From positions 4,464,001 through 4,528,000 of the forward strand of contig CP065001.1 in the NCBI GenBank assembly GCA_016700155.1: a DNA stretch of 64,000 nucleotides, given 5' to 3'. How positions within the stretch are numbered: position 1 is the first letter of the stretch; the number at the start of each line of letters is the position of its first letter. Made by a program: the position numbers and the translations under genes. This document shows, in pieces, positions 52,824 to 62,576 of the stretch. The stretch comes from Ignavibacteriales bacterium (GTDB lineage Bacteria > Bacteroidota > Ignavibacteria > Ignavibacteriales > Ignavibacteriaceae). The notes beneath the pieces were generated by a model. That model had not been told where the DNA came from. It did not search any database and was given only the letters and a program-made list of their open reading frames with translations.

Positions 52824-54851
52824 ATGCAGAAAAAAGCTGAACAGAGGATAAAAGAACTTCGTGACCAGATTTCGGCACACGACTACAAATACTATATCTT
52901 AGCCGAACCGGTTATCAGCGATCAGGAGTACGATTTTCTTTATAAAGAGCTTGAAAAACTTGAATCGGAAAATCCGCAGTATGTTACTGCGGATTCTCCC
53001 ACGCAGAGAGTAGGAAAAGATCTTACAAAAGAATTTAAACCGGTTACACATAAAGTTCCGATGTTAAGTCTGGCGAATACTTACAGTGAAGAGGAACTTT
53101 TTGATTTTGACAGAAGGGTAAAAGAAGGTCTGCCCGCTTCAGAAAAAGTTGAGTATGTAGTTGAATTAAAAATAGACGGCGCCTCAGTCAGTATTAATTA
53201 TAAGGACGGTATGCTGAACACCGCTGCGACACGTGGTGATGGAACTGTTGGTGAAGAAATTACGGTTAACGCTAAAACAATACGTTCCATTCCAATCAGG
53301 CTAAATAAACCTTCATCAATAAAGTACAGACTGAATGATTTTGAAGTACGCGGCGAAATATTTATGAGGCTTTCTGACTTTCAGAAGCTGAACGAACGAC
53401 AGCAGGAAAAAGGCGAAAAGTTATTTGCCAATCCGCGTAACTCAACCGCCGGTTCTCTTAAATTACAGGACCCCAGAATTGTTGCTCAAAGAAAGCTGAA
53501 CATATTTTGTTATTCAATGATAAGTATTGAAGAAGAATTTAAATCACAATCTGAAAATCTTGAAATACTGAAGCAGCTTGGTTTTAATGTCAACCCTGAA
53601 TTCAAAGTTTGCAAATCGATGAATGAAGTGCTCGAAGTTTGTAAAGCGTTTGAAGAAAAACGTGAATCACTTCGGTATGAAATTGATGGTGCGGTTATAA
53701 AAGTAAATTCTGTAAAGCAGCAGAAGGTGCTTGGCAGTATTGCCAAATCACCGCGCTGGGCAGTTGCGTTCAAGTTTAAAGCACGCCAGGCATTTACTAC
53801 AATCAATAAAATTACATGGCAGGTTGGCAGGACAGGAGCCGTTACTCCTGTTGCGGAACTTGAACCGGTATTTTTATCAGGCTCAACAATAAGCAGGGCA
53901 ACACTTCATAACTTTGATGAGATTACCAGAAAAGATATTCGTGAAGGAGATACGGTTGTAATTGAAAAAGGCGGCGATGTAATTCCAAAAGTTGTTTCAG
54001 TTGTTTTGGAGAAAAGGAAAAAGAACAGTAAGCCAACACAGCCTCCTCAAAAATGTCCGGTGTGCAGTTCAGCATTATTCAAACCCGAAAATGAAGTTGC
54101 TTACTACTGTGATAATTCAGGCTGTTCAGCACAGGTTAAAGGAAAGATCGCACATTTTGCTGCACGCGGGGCAATGGATATCGAAGGACTTGGTGAAGCA
54201 CTGATAAATCTTTTTGTTGATATGGGAATTCTTTCTACTTATGCGGATATATATGACTTAAAAAAGAAACGAAATGAATTAATCAACATTGAACGGCTTG
54301 GTGAAAAAAGTGTGGATAATCTTTTAGAAGCAATTGAAGAAAGTAAGAAACAGCCATACTCCAAAACTCTTTTTGCTCTCGGCATAAGGTATGTCGGCTC
54401 AGGTGCTGCAAAAAAACTTACAGATCATTTTCTATCGATACATGAACTAATGAATGCAACGGAAGAAGAGGTATCATCCGTTCACGAGATAGGACCAAGC
54501 ATAAGCAGCAGCATTAAAGATTTTTTCTCAAACAAAAAAAATGCTGAACTGGTTAAACGATTGAGTGAACATGGACTTATATTTAAGTCGGAAAAGAAAA
54601 AAATTGAGGATAATTTCTTTAAAGGGAAATCATTTGTGCTTACAGGAACACTGGAAAAATTTTCACGTGAAGAAGCGGGAGATAAGATTCTTCTTTTAGG
54701 AGGGAAAACATCATCCGGTGTAAGTAAAAAAACAGACTACCTGATTGCCGGCGAGAGCGCGGGCTCAAAACTGACTAAAGCAAATGAACTTGGTGTAAAA
54801 ATTCTCAATGAAAAAGAATTCCTTAAATTGCTTGAGGAAGCAGGCGGATAA
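52824..54851 (+). CDS. ligA: NAD-dependent DNA ligase
   Basis: A 675-residue ligase. The adenylation domain has the active-site Lys in LKIDGASVSINYKDG (about 116), preceded by the NAD-binding Ia domain (YYILAEPVISDQEYDFLY). Then come the OB fold, a four-Cys zinc finger (CPVCSS...YYCDNSGCSAQVKG, about 410-440), four helix-hairpin-helix units and a BRCT domain (about 590-675, GKSFVLTGTLEKFSREEA). Length and order are standard. The ATG lies 5 bp after the RodZ-like gene, and the stop overlaps the next ATG. Confidence 0.97.
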   Translation: MQKKAEQRIKELRDQISAHDYKYYILAEPVISDQEYDFLYKELEKLESENPQYVTADSPTQRVGKDLTKEFKPVTHKVPMLSLANTYSEEELFDFDRRVKEGLPASEKVEYVVELKIDGASVSINYKDGMLNTAATRGDGTVGEEITVNAKTIRSIPIRLNKPSSIKYRLNDFEVRGEIFMRLSDFQKLNERQQEKGEKLFANPRNSTAGSLKLQDPRIVAQRKLNIFCYSMISIEEEFKSQSENLEILKQLGFNVNPEFKVCKSMNEVLEVCKAFEEKRESLRYEIDGAVIKVNSVKQQKVLGSIAKSPRWAVAFKFKARQAFTTINKITWQVGRTGAVTPVAELEPVFLSGSTISRATLHNFDEITRKDIREGDTVVIEKGGDVIPKVVSVVLEKRKKNSKPTQPPQKCPVCSSALFKPENEVAYYCDNSGCSAQVKGKIAHFAARGAMDIEGLGEALINLFVDMGILSTYADIYDLKKKRNELINIERLGEKSVDNLLEAIEESKKQPYSKTLFALGIRYVGSGAAKKLTDHFLSIHELMNATEEEVSSVHEIGPSISSSIKDFFSNKKNAELVKRLSEHGLIFKSEKKKIEDNFFKGKSFVLTGTLEKFSREEAGDKILLLGGKTSSGVSKKTDYLIAGESAGSKLTKANELGVKILNEKEFLKLLEEAGG

Positions 54852-55381
54852 TGATAGAGATTATTAAAGATAAAATAGCCGGGTTTGTAGTTTCAGGAAA
54901 ACTTAAAGAGCATGAGAACAATCTGCAGTCGTTCTTTAATGTGTTCTCAAAGTCATTTACATATTTTGTTGTTATGCCGGAAGATGAAAGTGATTTTAAT
55001 CATTCGTTTGAAGTTTTAAACTATCTTGACTCAAATCGCAAAACCCCGATCGCATTTACTTATGAATTCAAGGTAAGTCTGCTGCCTCAAAAATTCAGAG
55101 CGCGTGCAGTTGGATATAAAATATCTGATATGAACAAACTTAAACTTCCGTCTCATTCTCTTATAAAGAAACTTAAAGACTTAAACTTTAATGTTGTGCT
55201 CGATCTTAACAGGAAAGAAAGCATATTTAACAGCTATGCGGCAAATCTGGTCAAATCTCCGGTTAGAATCGGGTACAGGAAGAATAATTCGGATAAATAC
55301 TATAACCTGCAGTTTAACATAGAAGAAACCGATCCTCAAATTTCTTATAAAAAATTGTTAAATTGCCTTCAAATGTTTTAA
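54851..55381 (+). CDS. unknown protein resembling half of a GT9-type glycosyltransferase
   Basis: A 176-residue protein without signal or membrane segment. The stretch LNFNVVLDLNRKESIFNSYAANLVKSPVRIGYRK has the look of the substrate-side Rossmann half of heptosyltransferases (GT9): a hydrophobic strand, then D-x-N, then the phrase RIGY. The donor-binding half is missing. I think it belongs to a small Bacteroidota family sometimes listed as DUF6913, but I am not sure. It overlaps ligA by 1 nt (TAATG), so coupled translation is likely. Confidence 0.55.
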   Translation: MIEIIKDKIAGFVVSGKLKEHENNLQSFFNVFSKSFTYFVVMPEDESDFNHSFEVLNYLDSNRKTPIAFTYEFKVSLLPQKFRARAVGYKISDMNKLKLPSHSLIKKLKDLNFNVVLDLNRKESIFNSYAANLVKSPVRIGYRKNNSDKYYNLQFNIEETDPQISYKKLLNCLQMF

Positions 55382-55391
55382 AGGTTAACTA

Positions 55392-55739
55392 ATGAATTTT
55401 GAAATAAAACGGATAGACGACATAACAATATTCAAGCTGAACGAAAAACGTTTGGATACAAATATCTCGGGGCTTGTTAAAGGAGAATTCACACTGCTTT
55501 TAAAAGTTGAAGGGATCAATAAATTAGTACTTGATCTGAGTGAAGTGGAAACCTGCGACAGTTCCGGGTTAAGCGCTATACTTGTTGCCAACAGAATAAT
55601 CAACACCACCGGCGGAAGTATGCGAATAGCTTCACCATCCGAAAAAGTTTATTCACTTATTAAGATAACACAGCTTGATAGGGTACTTCCGGTTTGTGAA
55701 ACTGTTGAAGAAGCGTTCCAGGAATTAAATAAAGAATAA
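55392..55739 (+). CDS. STAS-domain anti-anti-sigma-like protein
   Basis: A 115-residue single STAS domain. It has the usual pattern: IDDITIFKLNEKRLDTNIS, KLVLDLSEVETCDSSGLSAILVANRII and the C-terminal TQLDRVLPVCETVEEAFQ. The Ser of DSSG is the residue phosphorylated in SpoIIAA-type anti-sigma antagonists. No serine kinase or partner switch gene is next to it, so its partner is encoded elsewhere. It lies 10 bp after the unknown gene and 9 bp before the symporter. The start ATG at 55392 is clear. Confidence 0.88.
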   Translation: MNFEIKRIDDITIFKLNEKRLDTNISGLVKGEFTLLLKVEGINKLVLDLSEVETCDSSGLSAILVANRIINTTGGSMRIASPSEKVYSLIKITQLDRVLPVCETVEEAFQELNKE

Positions 55740-55748
55740 TTTATTTTT

Positions 55749-57203
55749 TTGGAAGACCGCACCGTTGACTATATTATCATTATAGCCTACTTAACGGGCA
55801 TTGCTTTCTACGGAATCAAATCAGGCGGCAGACAAAAATCAGTAAAAGAATATTTCCTTGGTGCTGAAAAAATTCCCTGGTGGGTAATTTGTTTTTCAAT
55901 TGTCGCCGCTGAAACAAGTACCTTGACGTTCATTTCAATTCCCGGTCTTGCATATCTGACAAACCTTAATTTCCTACAGCTTACTTTCGGATATTTATTG
56001 GGACGAATAATCATCTCGATATTTTTTCTTCCTGCATTTTATAAAGGCGAGCTTAAAACAGCTTATACATTTCTTGAAACCAGGTTCGGGAGTAAAGCAA
56101 GATCTACTGCCTCCATCACTTTTATGTTCACCCGAATTGCTGCTGACGGTGTGAGACTTTTTGCCACAGCAATTCCTTTAAAACTTATGCTTGATATAAG
56201 TTATCCGGTTGCGATTGTTATCATTGCCATAGTCGCATTGATATACACTTACACCGGCGGGATAAGAAGTATTATCTGGGTCGATGCGGTTCAAATGCTG
56301 ATCTATCTGGGCGGTGCTATAACAGCATGCATTTATCTGGTAAATCTTATTCCGGGAAACATTTCAGAAATTATTGTTAGAAATGATGTCGCATCAAAGC
56401 TGAACTTTATCGAATGGGGTTTTGGGGATTCTATTGCTTCCTTCTTTTCAAAACCTTATACATTTATCGGAGGTATTATTGGCGGGGCTTTTTTATCTAT
56501 GGCTTCACACGGAACAGATCAATTAATAGTTCAAAGAGTTTTAGCTGCAAATAAATTATCCAGCAGCCGGAAAGCTTTGGTTGGCAGCGGTGTAATTGTC
56601 ATCATACAGTTTTTTATTTTTCTTGTCACGGGAGTTTTGTTGTACGCGTTATTCGGTGTGACGTCAATGAAGTCAGATGAAGTGTTCCCTCATTTCATTT
56701 TGACAAGTCTTCCATCCGGGATAAGCGGGATCATAATCGCCGGATTATTTGCAGCAGCTATGTCAACGCTTGCGGGATCTATGTCTTCTCTTTCATCATC
56801 ATTTATGATGGATATTTTTTTACCGCTGAAAAAATCACTGATAGATGAGGACAAGAAATTATCTTTATCACGGGTTGCAACAATTCTGTTTGGATGTCTG
56901 CTTATACTGTCCGCCCTGATCTTTATGGGATCATCAAAAGCGGTTGTGGAAATAGCATTAAGTATTGCTTCTTTCACGTATGGCGGACTGCTTGGCTTGT
57001 TTCTATTGGGCTTATTCAACAAAAAAATTAATCAGGATGCAGCACTCGTTGCATTTTTTACTGCACTTGGAGTAATGATTTTTATAATAACTGGAAAATA
57101 CGTTGCCTGGACATGGTTCACATTCATCGGGGTAGTTATTACATTGTCTGTCGGATATGTTCTTTCTTTATTTCAATCAACTCAAAATCAAACTAATAAA
57201 TAA
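55749..57203 (+). CDS. sodium:solute symporter family protein
   Basis: A 484-residue Na+-coupled carrier of the SSS family with about thirteen helices. Typical parts are SVKEYFLGAEKIPWWVICFSIVAAETSTLTFISIPG, ALIYTYTGGIRSIIWVDAVQM and MASHGTDQLIVQRVLAA. The only usable start is TTG at 55749. Substrate unknown; relatives carry sugars, vitamins or organic acids. The VOC gene follows 9 bp later and another SSS gene after that, so the three could be one transcript. Confidence 0.88.
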   Translation: MEDRTVDYIIIIAYLTGIAFYGIKSGGRQKSVKEYFLGAEKIPWWVICFSIVAAETSTLTFISIPGLAYLTNLNFLQLTFGYLLGRIIISIFFLPAFYKGELKTAYTFLETRFGSKARSTASITFMFTRIAADGVRLFATAIPLKLMLDISYPVAIVIIAIVALIYTYTGGIRSIIWVDAVQMLIYLGGAITACIYLVNLIPGNISEIIVRNDVASKLNFIEWGFGDSIASFFSKPYTFIGGIIGGAFLSMASHGTDQLIVQRVLAANKLSSSRKALVGSGVIVIIQFFIFLVTGVLLYALFGVTSMKSDEVFPHFILTSLPSGISGIIIAGLFAAAMSTLAGSMSSLSSSFMMDIFLPLKKSLIDEDKKLSLSRVATILFGCLLILSALIFMGSSKAVVEIALSIASFTYGGLLGLFLLGLFNKKINQDAALVAFFTALGVMIFIITGKYVAWTWFTFIGVVITLSVGYVLSLFQSTQNQTNK

Positions 57204-57212
57204 GAGGAACCA

Positions 57213-57596
57213 ATGAGTACAAAAGTTGAAACCGGTTCTGTTACATGGAACGATCTTACTGTTGAAAATGCAGAGGAAGTCCGTGAGTTTTATTCGAAAG
57301 TGGTTGGATGGAAATATGAAGAAGTAAAGATGGGAAACTACAGCGACTTTAGTATGCTTACTCCATCAGAAGGAAAAGCTGTTGCGGGAATTTGTCATGC
57401 ACGTGGAGTAAATGCAGGACTGCCGCCACAATGGCTGATTTATATAACAGTTGATGATATAGAGAAATCAATAAAAAACTGTATTGAGCTTGGCGGTTCA
57501 TTAATTGCAGGACCTAAGAATATGGGTGAGCAGGGACGTTATTGTGTCATCAAAGATCCGGCAGGCGCTGTTGCTGCGCTGTTCCAGTTTTTATAA
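57213..57596 (+). CDS. VOC-family protein (glyoxalase-like)
   Basis: A 127-residue protein of two beta-alpha-beta modules: FYSKVVGWKYEEVKMGNY in the first and YITVDDIEKSIKNCIELGGS with QGRYCVIKDPAGAVAALFQ in the second. VOC proteins include lyases, dioxygenases and binding proteins, and the metal residues here are not all evident, so no reaction is named. The ATG follows AGAGGAACC. It sits between two sodium:solute symporter genes, a place that may hint at handling of an imported compound (inference). Confidence 0.82.
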   Translation: MSTKVETGSVTWNDLTVENAEEVREFYSKVVGWKYEEVKMGNYSDFSMLTPSEGKAVAGICHARGVNAGLPPQWLIYITVDDIEKSIKNCIELGGSLIAGPKNMGEQGRYCVIKDPAGAVAALFQFL

Positions 57597-57616
57597 AAAG
57601 AAATAGTCGGAGTTTT

Positions 57617-59347
57617 ATGGAGATCATCGATTACCTTATCCTGATAATTTATTTTATTCTGTCAATCAGTATTGCTCTGTATTATTCCAAAAGATCCGGA
57701 AAGAGTACAGATGAATTTTTTCTCTCCGGCAGAAAATTACCCTGGTACCTTGCCGGGTTATCTATGGTTGCAACCACTTTTGCCGCCGATACTCCATTAG
57801 CTGTTACGGAACTTGTCGCAAAAAACGGAATTGCGGGTAACTGGCTCTGGTGGAATTTTGCTTTCGGAGGATTGCTTACCGTTTTCTTTTTTGCCAGGCT
57901 TTGGCGGAGAGCCGGAATTATGACTGAAGCGGAGTTTGCTGAGATAAGGTATTCAGGAAAACCCGGAAGATTTTTAAGAGGATTCCGCGCGCTTTATCTC
58001 GGTTTGTTCATCAACCTTGTAATAATGGGTTGGGTTAATAAAGCTATGGCATCAATACTTCATGGAATGTTCGGGGTTCCGGAATCTGAAGTTCTTTTTT
58101 ATGTATTCGGATGTATGCTTCTTGTCGCGGTCTATTCTGCTTTATCAGGATTATGGGGAGTTGTTGTAACCGATTCTATCCAGTTTTTTATTGCGATGAC
58201 TGGATGTATAATATTAGCGGTGATAGTTGTGTCGTCAGATCAGGTTGGCGGGATTAGCGGTCTGCAGCAAAAACTCGCCCCGGAAGTTTTTAATTTTTTT
58301 CCTGTGATAAGCGTTGAGAATATCAGTGGAACATTCGCATTGACTGCTGCATCATTTCTTGCTTATGTAGGAATAATCTGGTGGGCATCGTGGTATCCCG
58401 GTGCTGAACCTGGCGGCGGAGGATATGTTGCACAAAGAATGATGTCTGCTAAAAATGAAAAGCATTCGCTTATGGCTACGTTGTTATTTCAGGTTGCACA
58501 TTATGCTGTTCGTCCCTGGCCTTGGATCTTGGTTGGAATTTCAAGCCTGGTACTTTATCCAGAATTAAGTGGTGATCAAAAAGGTCTTGGTTTTATATAT
58601 GCGATGAAAGATTTTTTACCAGCCGGGTTAAAGGGTCTGCTTGTCGCCGCGTTCTTTGCTGCTTATATGAGCACGATAGCCACGCAGCTAAACTGGGGAA
58701 CTTCATACATAATAAATGATTTTTACAGAAGATTCATTAACAGGAATTCTGAAGAAAAAAAATATGTTGGTGCCGCACGAATCGTTACTGTGTTATTGAT
58801 GGCACTTTCAATTATAGTAACATTGTTCATAAAAGAGATTTCAGGAGCCTGGCAGTTTTTAATGGAATGCGGTGCCGGACTTGGACTGGTTTTAATTCTC
58901 CGCTGGTACTGGTGGCGTATAAATGCTTGGTCAGAAATTTCAGCGATGATAACTCCGTTCATTGTTTATTATATACTTCAGGTAAGCGGCGTACAATTTC
59001 CGTATACACTTTTTTATCTGGTTATCATTACAACAATAGTATGGATTGCAGTAACCTTCCTGACAAAACCTGTTGATAGTGAAGTGTTATTTTCTTTTTA
59101 CAGAAAAATTCATCCCGGTGGAATTTTATGGAAGAAAATATCAGATCAACTTCCTGATGTTAAGAGCGATCAAGGTATCAGCAGATCATTTGTAAACTGG
59201 ATTTTAGGAGTAATCCTTGTTTATTCAATTTTGTTTGGAACAGGTTATCTCATACTTGGAAACATTAATTCGCTACTGATAAGTGTAGCTGCTGCTCTTT
59301 TGTGCGGAGCAGTAATCTACAGGAACATAATGAAATTAGAAGCCTGA
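57617..59347 (+). CDS. sodium:solute symporter family protein
   Basis: A 576-residue SSS carrier, longer than the one at 55749. It begins MEIIDYLILIIYFILSISIAL, then KSTDEFFLSGRKLPWYLAGLSMVATTFAADTPLAVTELV. The C-terminal end has extra helices. I take the ATG at 57617: the longer reading would start inside the VOC gene out of frame, with a Cys-rich nonsense leader. An internal motif, WASWYPGAEPGGGGYVAQRM, takes the place of the usual SDQ segment. Substrate unknown. Confidence 0.88.
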   Translation: MEIIDYLILIIYFILSISIALYYSKRSGKSTDEFFLSGRKLPWYLAGLSMVATTFAADTPLAVTELVAKNGIAGNWLWWNFAFGGLLTVFFFARLWRRAGIMTEAEFAEIRYSGKPGRFLRGFRALYLGLFINLVIMGWVNKAMASILHGMFGVPESEVLFYVFGCMLLVAVYSALSGLWGVVVTDSIQFFIAMTGCIILAVIVVSSDQVGGISGLQQKLAPEVFNFFPVISVENISGTFALTAASFLAYVGIIWWASWYPGAEPGGGGYVAQRMMSAKNEKHSLMATLLFQVAHYAVRPWPWILVGISSLVLYPELSGDQKGLGFIYAMKDFLPAGLKGLLVAAFFAAYMSTIATQLNWGTSYIINDFYRRFINRNSEEKKYVGAARIVTVLLMALSIIVTLFIKEISGAWQFLMECGAGLGLVLILRWYWWRINAWSEISAMITPFIVYYILQVSGVQFPYTLFYLVIITTIVWIAVTFLTKPVDSEVLFSFYRKIHPGGILWKKISDQLPDVKSDQGISRSFVNWILGVILVYSILFGTGYLILGNINSLLISVAAALLCGAVIYRNIMKLEA

Positions 59348-59481
59348 CTTACAATATCAATAATTACTTTATGACAAATATTCTGACTGAAACTAAGAAT
59401 AAAAAAAAGTAAATTGTGCAGGGAAGTATTGCAAACAATAGGAAGTATGTTAAATAATTCCAGGTTTATAATCGAACAACA

Positions 59482-61686
59482 ATGACACACGAAAAACCAT
59501 CACGATTCAGAGAGAGCCTAAGGATAAAACTGCTTATCGGACTTAGTGCAGTTGTTATCATGGTTTTATTGTTTCCTAAAGGTGAATCAATTGAATTTGA
59601 AGTCACCGAAGGAACTATCTGGATACACGATGATCTTATTGCCCCTTTCAGTTTTGCAATACTTAAAGATCCGAATCTTTACCGCAGTGAACTTAATGAA
59701 GCTGCCCAAAGTGTTTATCCAATTTATGTAGATGACCAGCAGATATATACAGACATTATTGATTCACTTCATTCCTACAATGAATATTTATTAAAAGTTG
59801 TTGACAGCGGTTTAATTAGTGATTCGCTTGAGAACCCGACATTTCTCAGCTCGGAGTCTTTCAGGAAACTAAAAGAAATGAGAATAGCGGAGCGCGGTCT
59901 TTTGCAGCGACGCGAATTAAGTATTTCAAATCTTCTTGAAACACTCGAGACCATTCTAAAAAATCTTTATGATGAGGGAGTACTCAACTCGACAAATAAT
60001 CTTAATGGCACTGACAGCATTGCAGTACGGAGCGGCAACATCGACAGGATTGAGCCGGTCTCGAAATTTCATACTCTCGAAAATGTTCGTGGTTTAATTG
60101 AAGTAAGAATAAACAGAAGAAATTATCCTTCAGATGTGGAAGCACTATTAATCGAATACGCAGTACATTTTATAGTTCCTAATATTGTGTTCAATGAACA
60201 GCTAACTAACGAAGAAATTGAACAGGCAAAAGCGAATGTTTCGCAGTACAGCGGTATCGTAAATGAAAATGAAAGAATAGTTGCAAAACATGACCGCGTT
60301 ACAAAAGATACTCGTCTTAAAATTGAATCGTACAAAAGAGCAAAAGGTGAAAAGATAGGGGAGGAAGGATTTGTACTTCAGTTAGTTGGTAAGTTCATTC
60401 ATGTTTCATTTCTTATATCACTGCTTACTATATATTTATTCCTTTTCAGGAAGAAAATATTCTATGATAATCAGAAGATAATTCTCATCTCAATAATTTT
60501 TGTATTCCTTTCTTTCATAACATATCTGACTAACCAGATTAATGTAAAAGCTCCTGTACAACTATTGATATTCATACCGGCAGCATCTATGCTGCTTACA
60601 ATTATTTTTGATTCAAGAGTTGGTTTTTATTCAACCGTAATATTAGCATTGATAACCGGTGCGTTAAGAGGAAATGATTATACATTTACAGTTATGAATT
60701 TGTTTGCAGGAGCGTTATCGGTTTATACAGTCCGGGATATAAAGAACAGATCGCAAATCTTCAGATCACTATTATTTATACTTGTCGGGTACGTTATATC
60801 AATTCTTGCTTTTGGCTTTGAAAGGTTTGCTTCCGCAGAAACTTTGCTGATTGAAATAGCATTTGCCGCTTCAAACGCGTTGATAAGTCCTGTGCTTACT
60901 TACGGTTTATTAATTTTCTTTGAGCGGTCATTCAGAATCACAACTGACCTTACACTGCTTGAACTTTCAAATTTTGACAGACCCCTTCTTAAAGAACTTG
61001 CCCGAAAAGCCCCCGGTACTTTTAATCATTCTATGACTATGGGAACTATTGCAGAAACTGCGGCAGAAAAAGTCGGCGCAAACCCGCTGCTGACACGTGT
61101 CGGTGCATACTATCATGACATCGGAAAAACTATCACGCCGCAAAATTTTGTTGAGAATCAGTTGAACAATCAAAATGTGCATGAAAACCTTACTCCGGAG
61201 GAAAGTGTAAAGCTGATTATCCGCCATGTTGAAGAAGGTATGGCGCTTGCAAAGGAAAATAATCTTCCAAAAGAAATAATCGATTTCATACCTATGCACC
61301 ATGGAACAACTACAATCTCTTTTTTCTATGACAAAGCAAGAAAGATGTATGGCGATGAGAAGGTTAATATAAATAACTATAAGTATCCGGGTCCTAAACC
61401 GTCATCAAAAGAAACTGCGATAATAATGCTTGCTGATGGTTGTGAATCTGCTGTACGTTCTATTGATAATCCTGATCCTGTAAGAGTGGAGAATGTGATT
61501 GACAATATTATTAATTCAAGAATTGAAGAAGGTCAGCTTGACGATTCACCCATTACTTTCAGTGATATAACAAAATTAAAGGAAGCGTTTAAAAGTATTT
61601 TGCTTGGTCAGCATCACCGCCGTATACGCTACCCAAAACAGGATGAGATTGAAAAAGGAACAGAAGCCGACAAAGAGAATACATGA
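59482..61686 (+). CDS. 7TM-HD phosphohydrolase, PgpH-like c-di-AMP phosphodiesterase
   Basis: A 734-residue membrane protein: one N-terminal helix (about 18-34), a large outer domain of the 7TMR-HDED type (about 50-295), seven membrane helices (about 305-475) and a cytoplasmic HD domain (about 500-700). The active-site motif is YYHDIGKT with a preceding HSMTMG and a later MHHGTTT. The family is best known from PgpH, which cleaves the signal molecule cyclic di-AMP. That this protein acts on c-di-AMP is inferred from architecture. It overlaps xerD by 4 nt. Confidence 0.9.
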   Translation: MTHEKPSRFRESLRIKLLIGLSAVVIMVLLFPKGESIEFEVTEGTIWIHDDLIAPFSFAILKDPNLYRSELNEAAQSVYPIYVDDQQIYTDIIDSLHSYNEYLLKVVDSGLISDSLENPTFLSSESFRKLKEMRIAERGLLQRRELSISNLLETLETILKNLYDEGVLNSTNNLNGTDSIAVRSGNIDRIEPVSKFHTLENVRGLIEVRINRRNYPSDVEALLIEYAVHFIVPNIVFNEQLTNEEIEQAKANVSQYSGIVNENERIVAKHDRVTKDTRLKIESYKRAKGEKIGEEGFVLQLVGKFIHVSFLISLLTIYLFLFRKKIFYDNQKIILISIIFVFLSFITYLTNQINVKAPVQLLIFIPAASMLLTIIFDSRVGFYSTVILALITGALRGNDYTFTVMNLFAGALSVYTVRDIKNRSQIFRSLLFILVGYVISILAFGFERFASAETLLIEIAFAASNALISPVLTYGLLIFFERSFRITTDLTLLELSNFDRPLLKELARKAPGTFNHSMTMGTIAETAAEKVGANPLLTRVGAYYHDIGKTITPQNFVENQLNNQNVHENLTPEESVKLIIRHVEEGMALAKENNLPKEIIDFIPMHHGTTTISFFYDKARKMYGDEKVNINNYKYPGPKPSSKETAIIMLADGCESAVRSIDNPDPVRVENVIDNIINSRIEEGQLDDSPITFSDITKLKEAFKSILLGQHHRRIRYPKQDEIEKGTEADKENT

Positions 61687-62573
61687 CCATCTTTTTAAAA
61701 GAATATCTTTCTGTACTAAGACTTGAAAAGAATCTTTCAGAAAATACAGTTACCTCCTACTCAAATGATATCACCACACTATTAAATTATCTTGATGAAA
61801 AAAGAGTAACTGACCTTTCAGAAATAACGGATAAACATCTCAGGCAGTTTTTTGAATTATTATACGATATCGGTTTAAGCAGTACTTCTGCCGCAAGATA
61901 CTATTCATCAATAAAAGGATTTCTGAAATATTTATTCAACAGCGGTTATATAAAACAAAATCCAATAGAAAAAATCACTCCTCCAAAACTCGCAAAGAAT
62001 TTACCTCAGGTACTGACGGTTGCCGAGGTTGAATCAGTTTTATCAAAACCCGATACAGGTGAAAAGCTCGGGCTAAGAGATAAAGCAGTATTGGAGTTGC
62101 TGTATGCCTGCGGGCTTCGTGTTTCAGAACTTATCAATATTAAAATTTCCGATTTATTTTTTAATGACGAAATCATACGTGTATTGGGCAAAGGCTCAAA
62201 AGAAAGACTTGTGCCCATCGGAAGCAGTGCGGTAAACTGGATAAATGAGTATATGAAAACAAGCCGTCCGCAGCTTTCAAAAAAATCTTTAAGCGGAAAT
62301 TTCCTTTTCCTTAATTCGCGCGGCACAAAATTATCCAGGATGGGAATATGGAAAATTGTCGACAGGTATCTGAATGAAGCCGCTATTCATAAAGATGTAC
62401 ATCCGCATACATTCAGACATAGTTTTGCTACGCATTTACTGGAAGGCGGAGCAGATCTGAGAGCCGTTCAGGAAATGCTCGGACATTCTGATATCTCAAC
62501 TACACAAATTTATACTCACATTGATCGTGAGTATATCAAACAGGTTCATAAACAATTTCATCCAAGAGGTTAA
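61683..62573 (+). CDS. xerD: tyrosine recombinase XerC/XerD
   Basis: A 296-residue recombinase that resolves chromosome dimers at dif. The N-terminal SAM-like domain (about 1-85, YLSVLRLEKNLSENTVTSY) is followed by the catalytic domain with the conserved R in ACGLRVSEL, K in LGKGSKERLVP, HxxR in HPHTFRHSFATHLLEGG, H in LGHSDIST and the nucleophile Y in QIYTH. The pattern is more like XerD, but XerC cannot be excluded. No integrase-like context is visible, so it is the housekeeping enzyme. Its partner motor FtsK is at 30010. Confidence 0.92.
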   Translation: MTIFLKEYLSVLRLEKNLSENTVTSYSNDITTLLNYLDEKRVTDLSEITDKHLRQFFELLYDIGLSSTSAARYYSSIKGFLKYLFNSGYIKQNPIEKITPPKLAKNLPQVLTVAEVESVLSKPDTGEKLGLRDKAVLELLYACGLRVSELINIKISDLFFNDEIIRVLGKGSKERLVPIGSSAVNWINEYMKTSRPQLSKKSLSGNFLFLNSRGTKLSRMGIWKIVDRYLNEAAIHKDVHPHTFRHSFATHLLEGGADLRAVQEMLGHSDISTTQIYTHIDREYIKQVHKQFHPRG

Positions 62574-62576
62574 AAC

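Noticed and set aside
61683..62573. tyrosine recombinase as sign of a mobile element
   Set aside because: Length, motifs and operon position fit housekeeping XerC/XerD; no attachment repeats or phage genes are visible.
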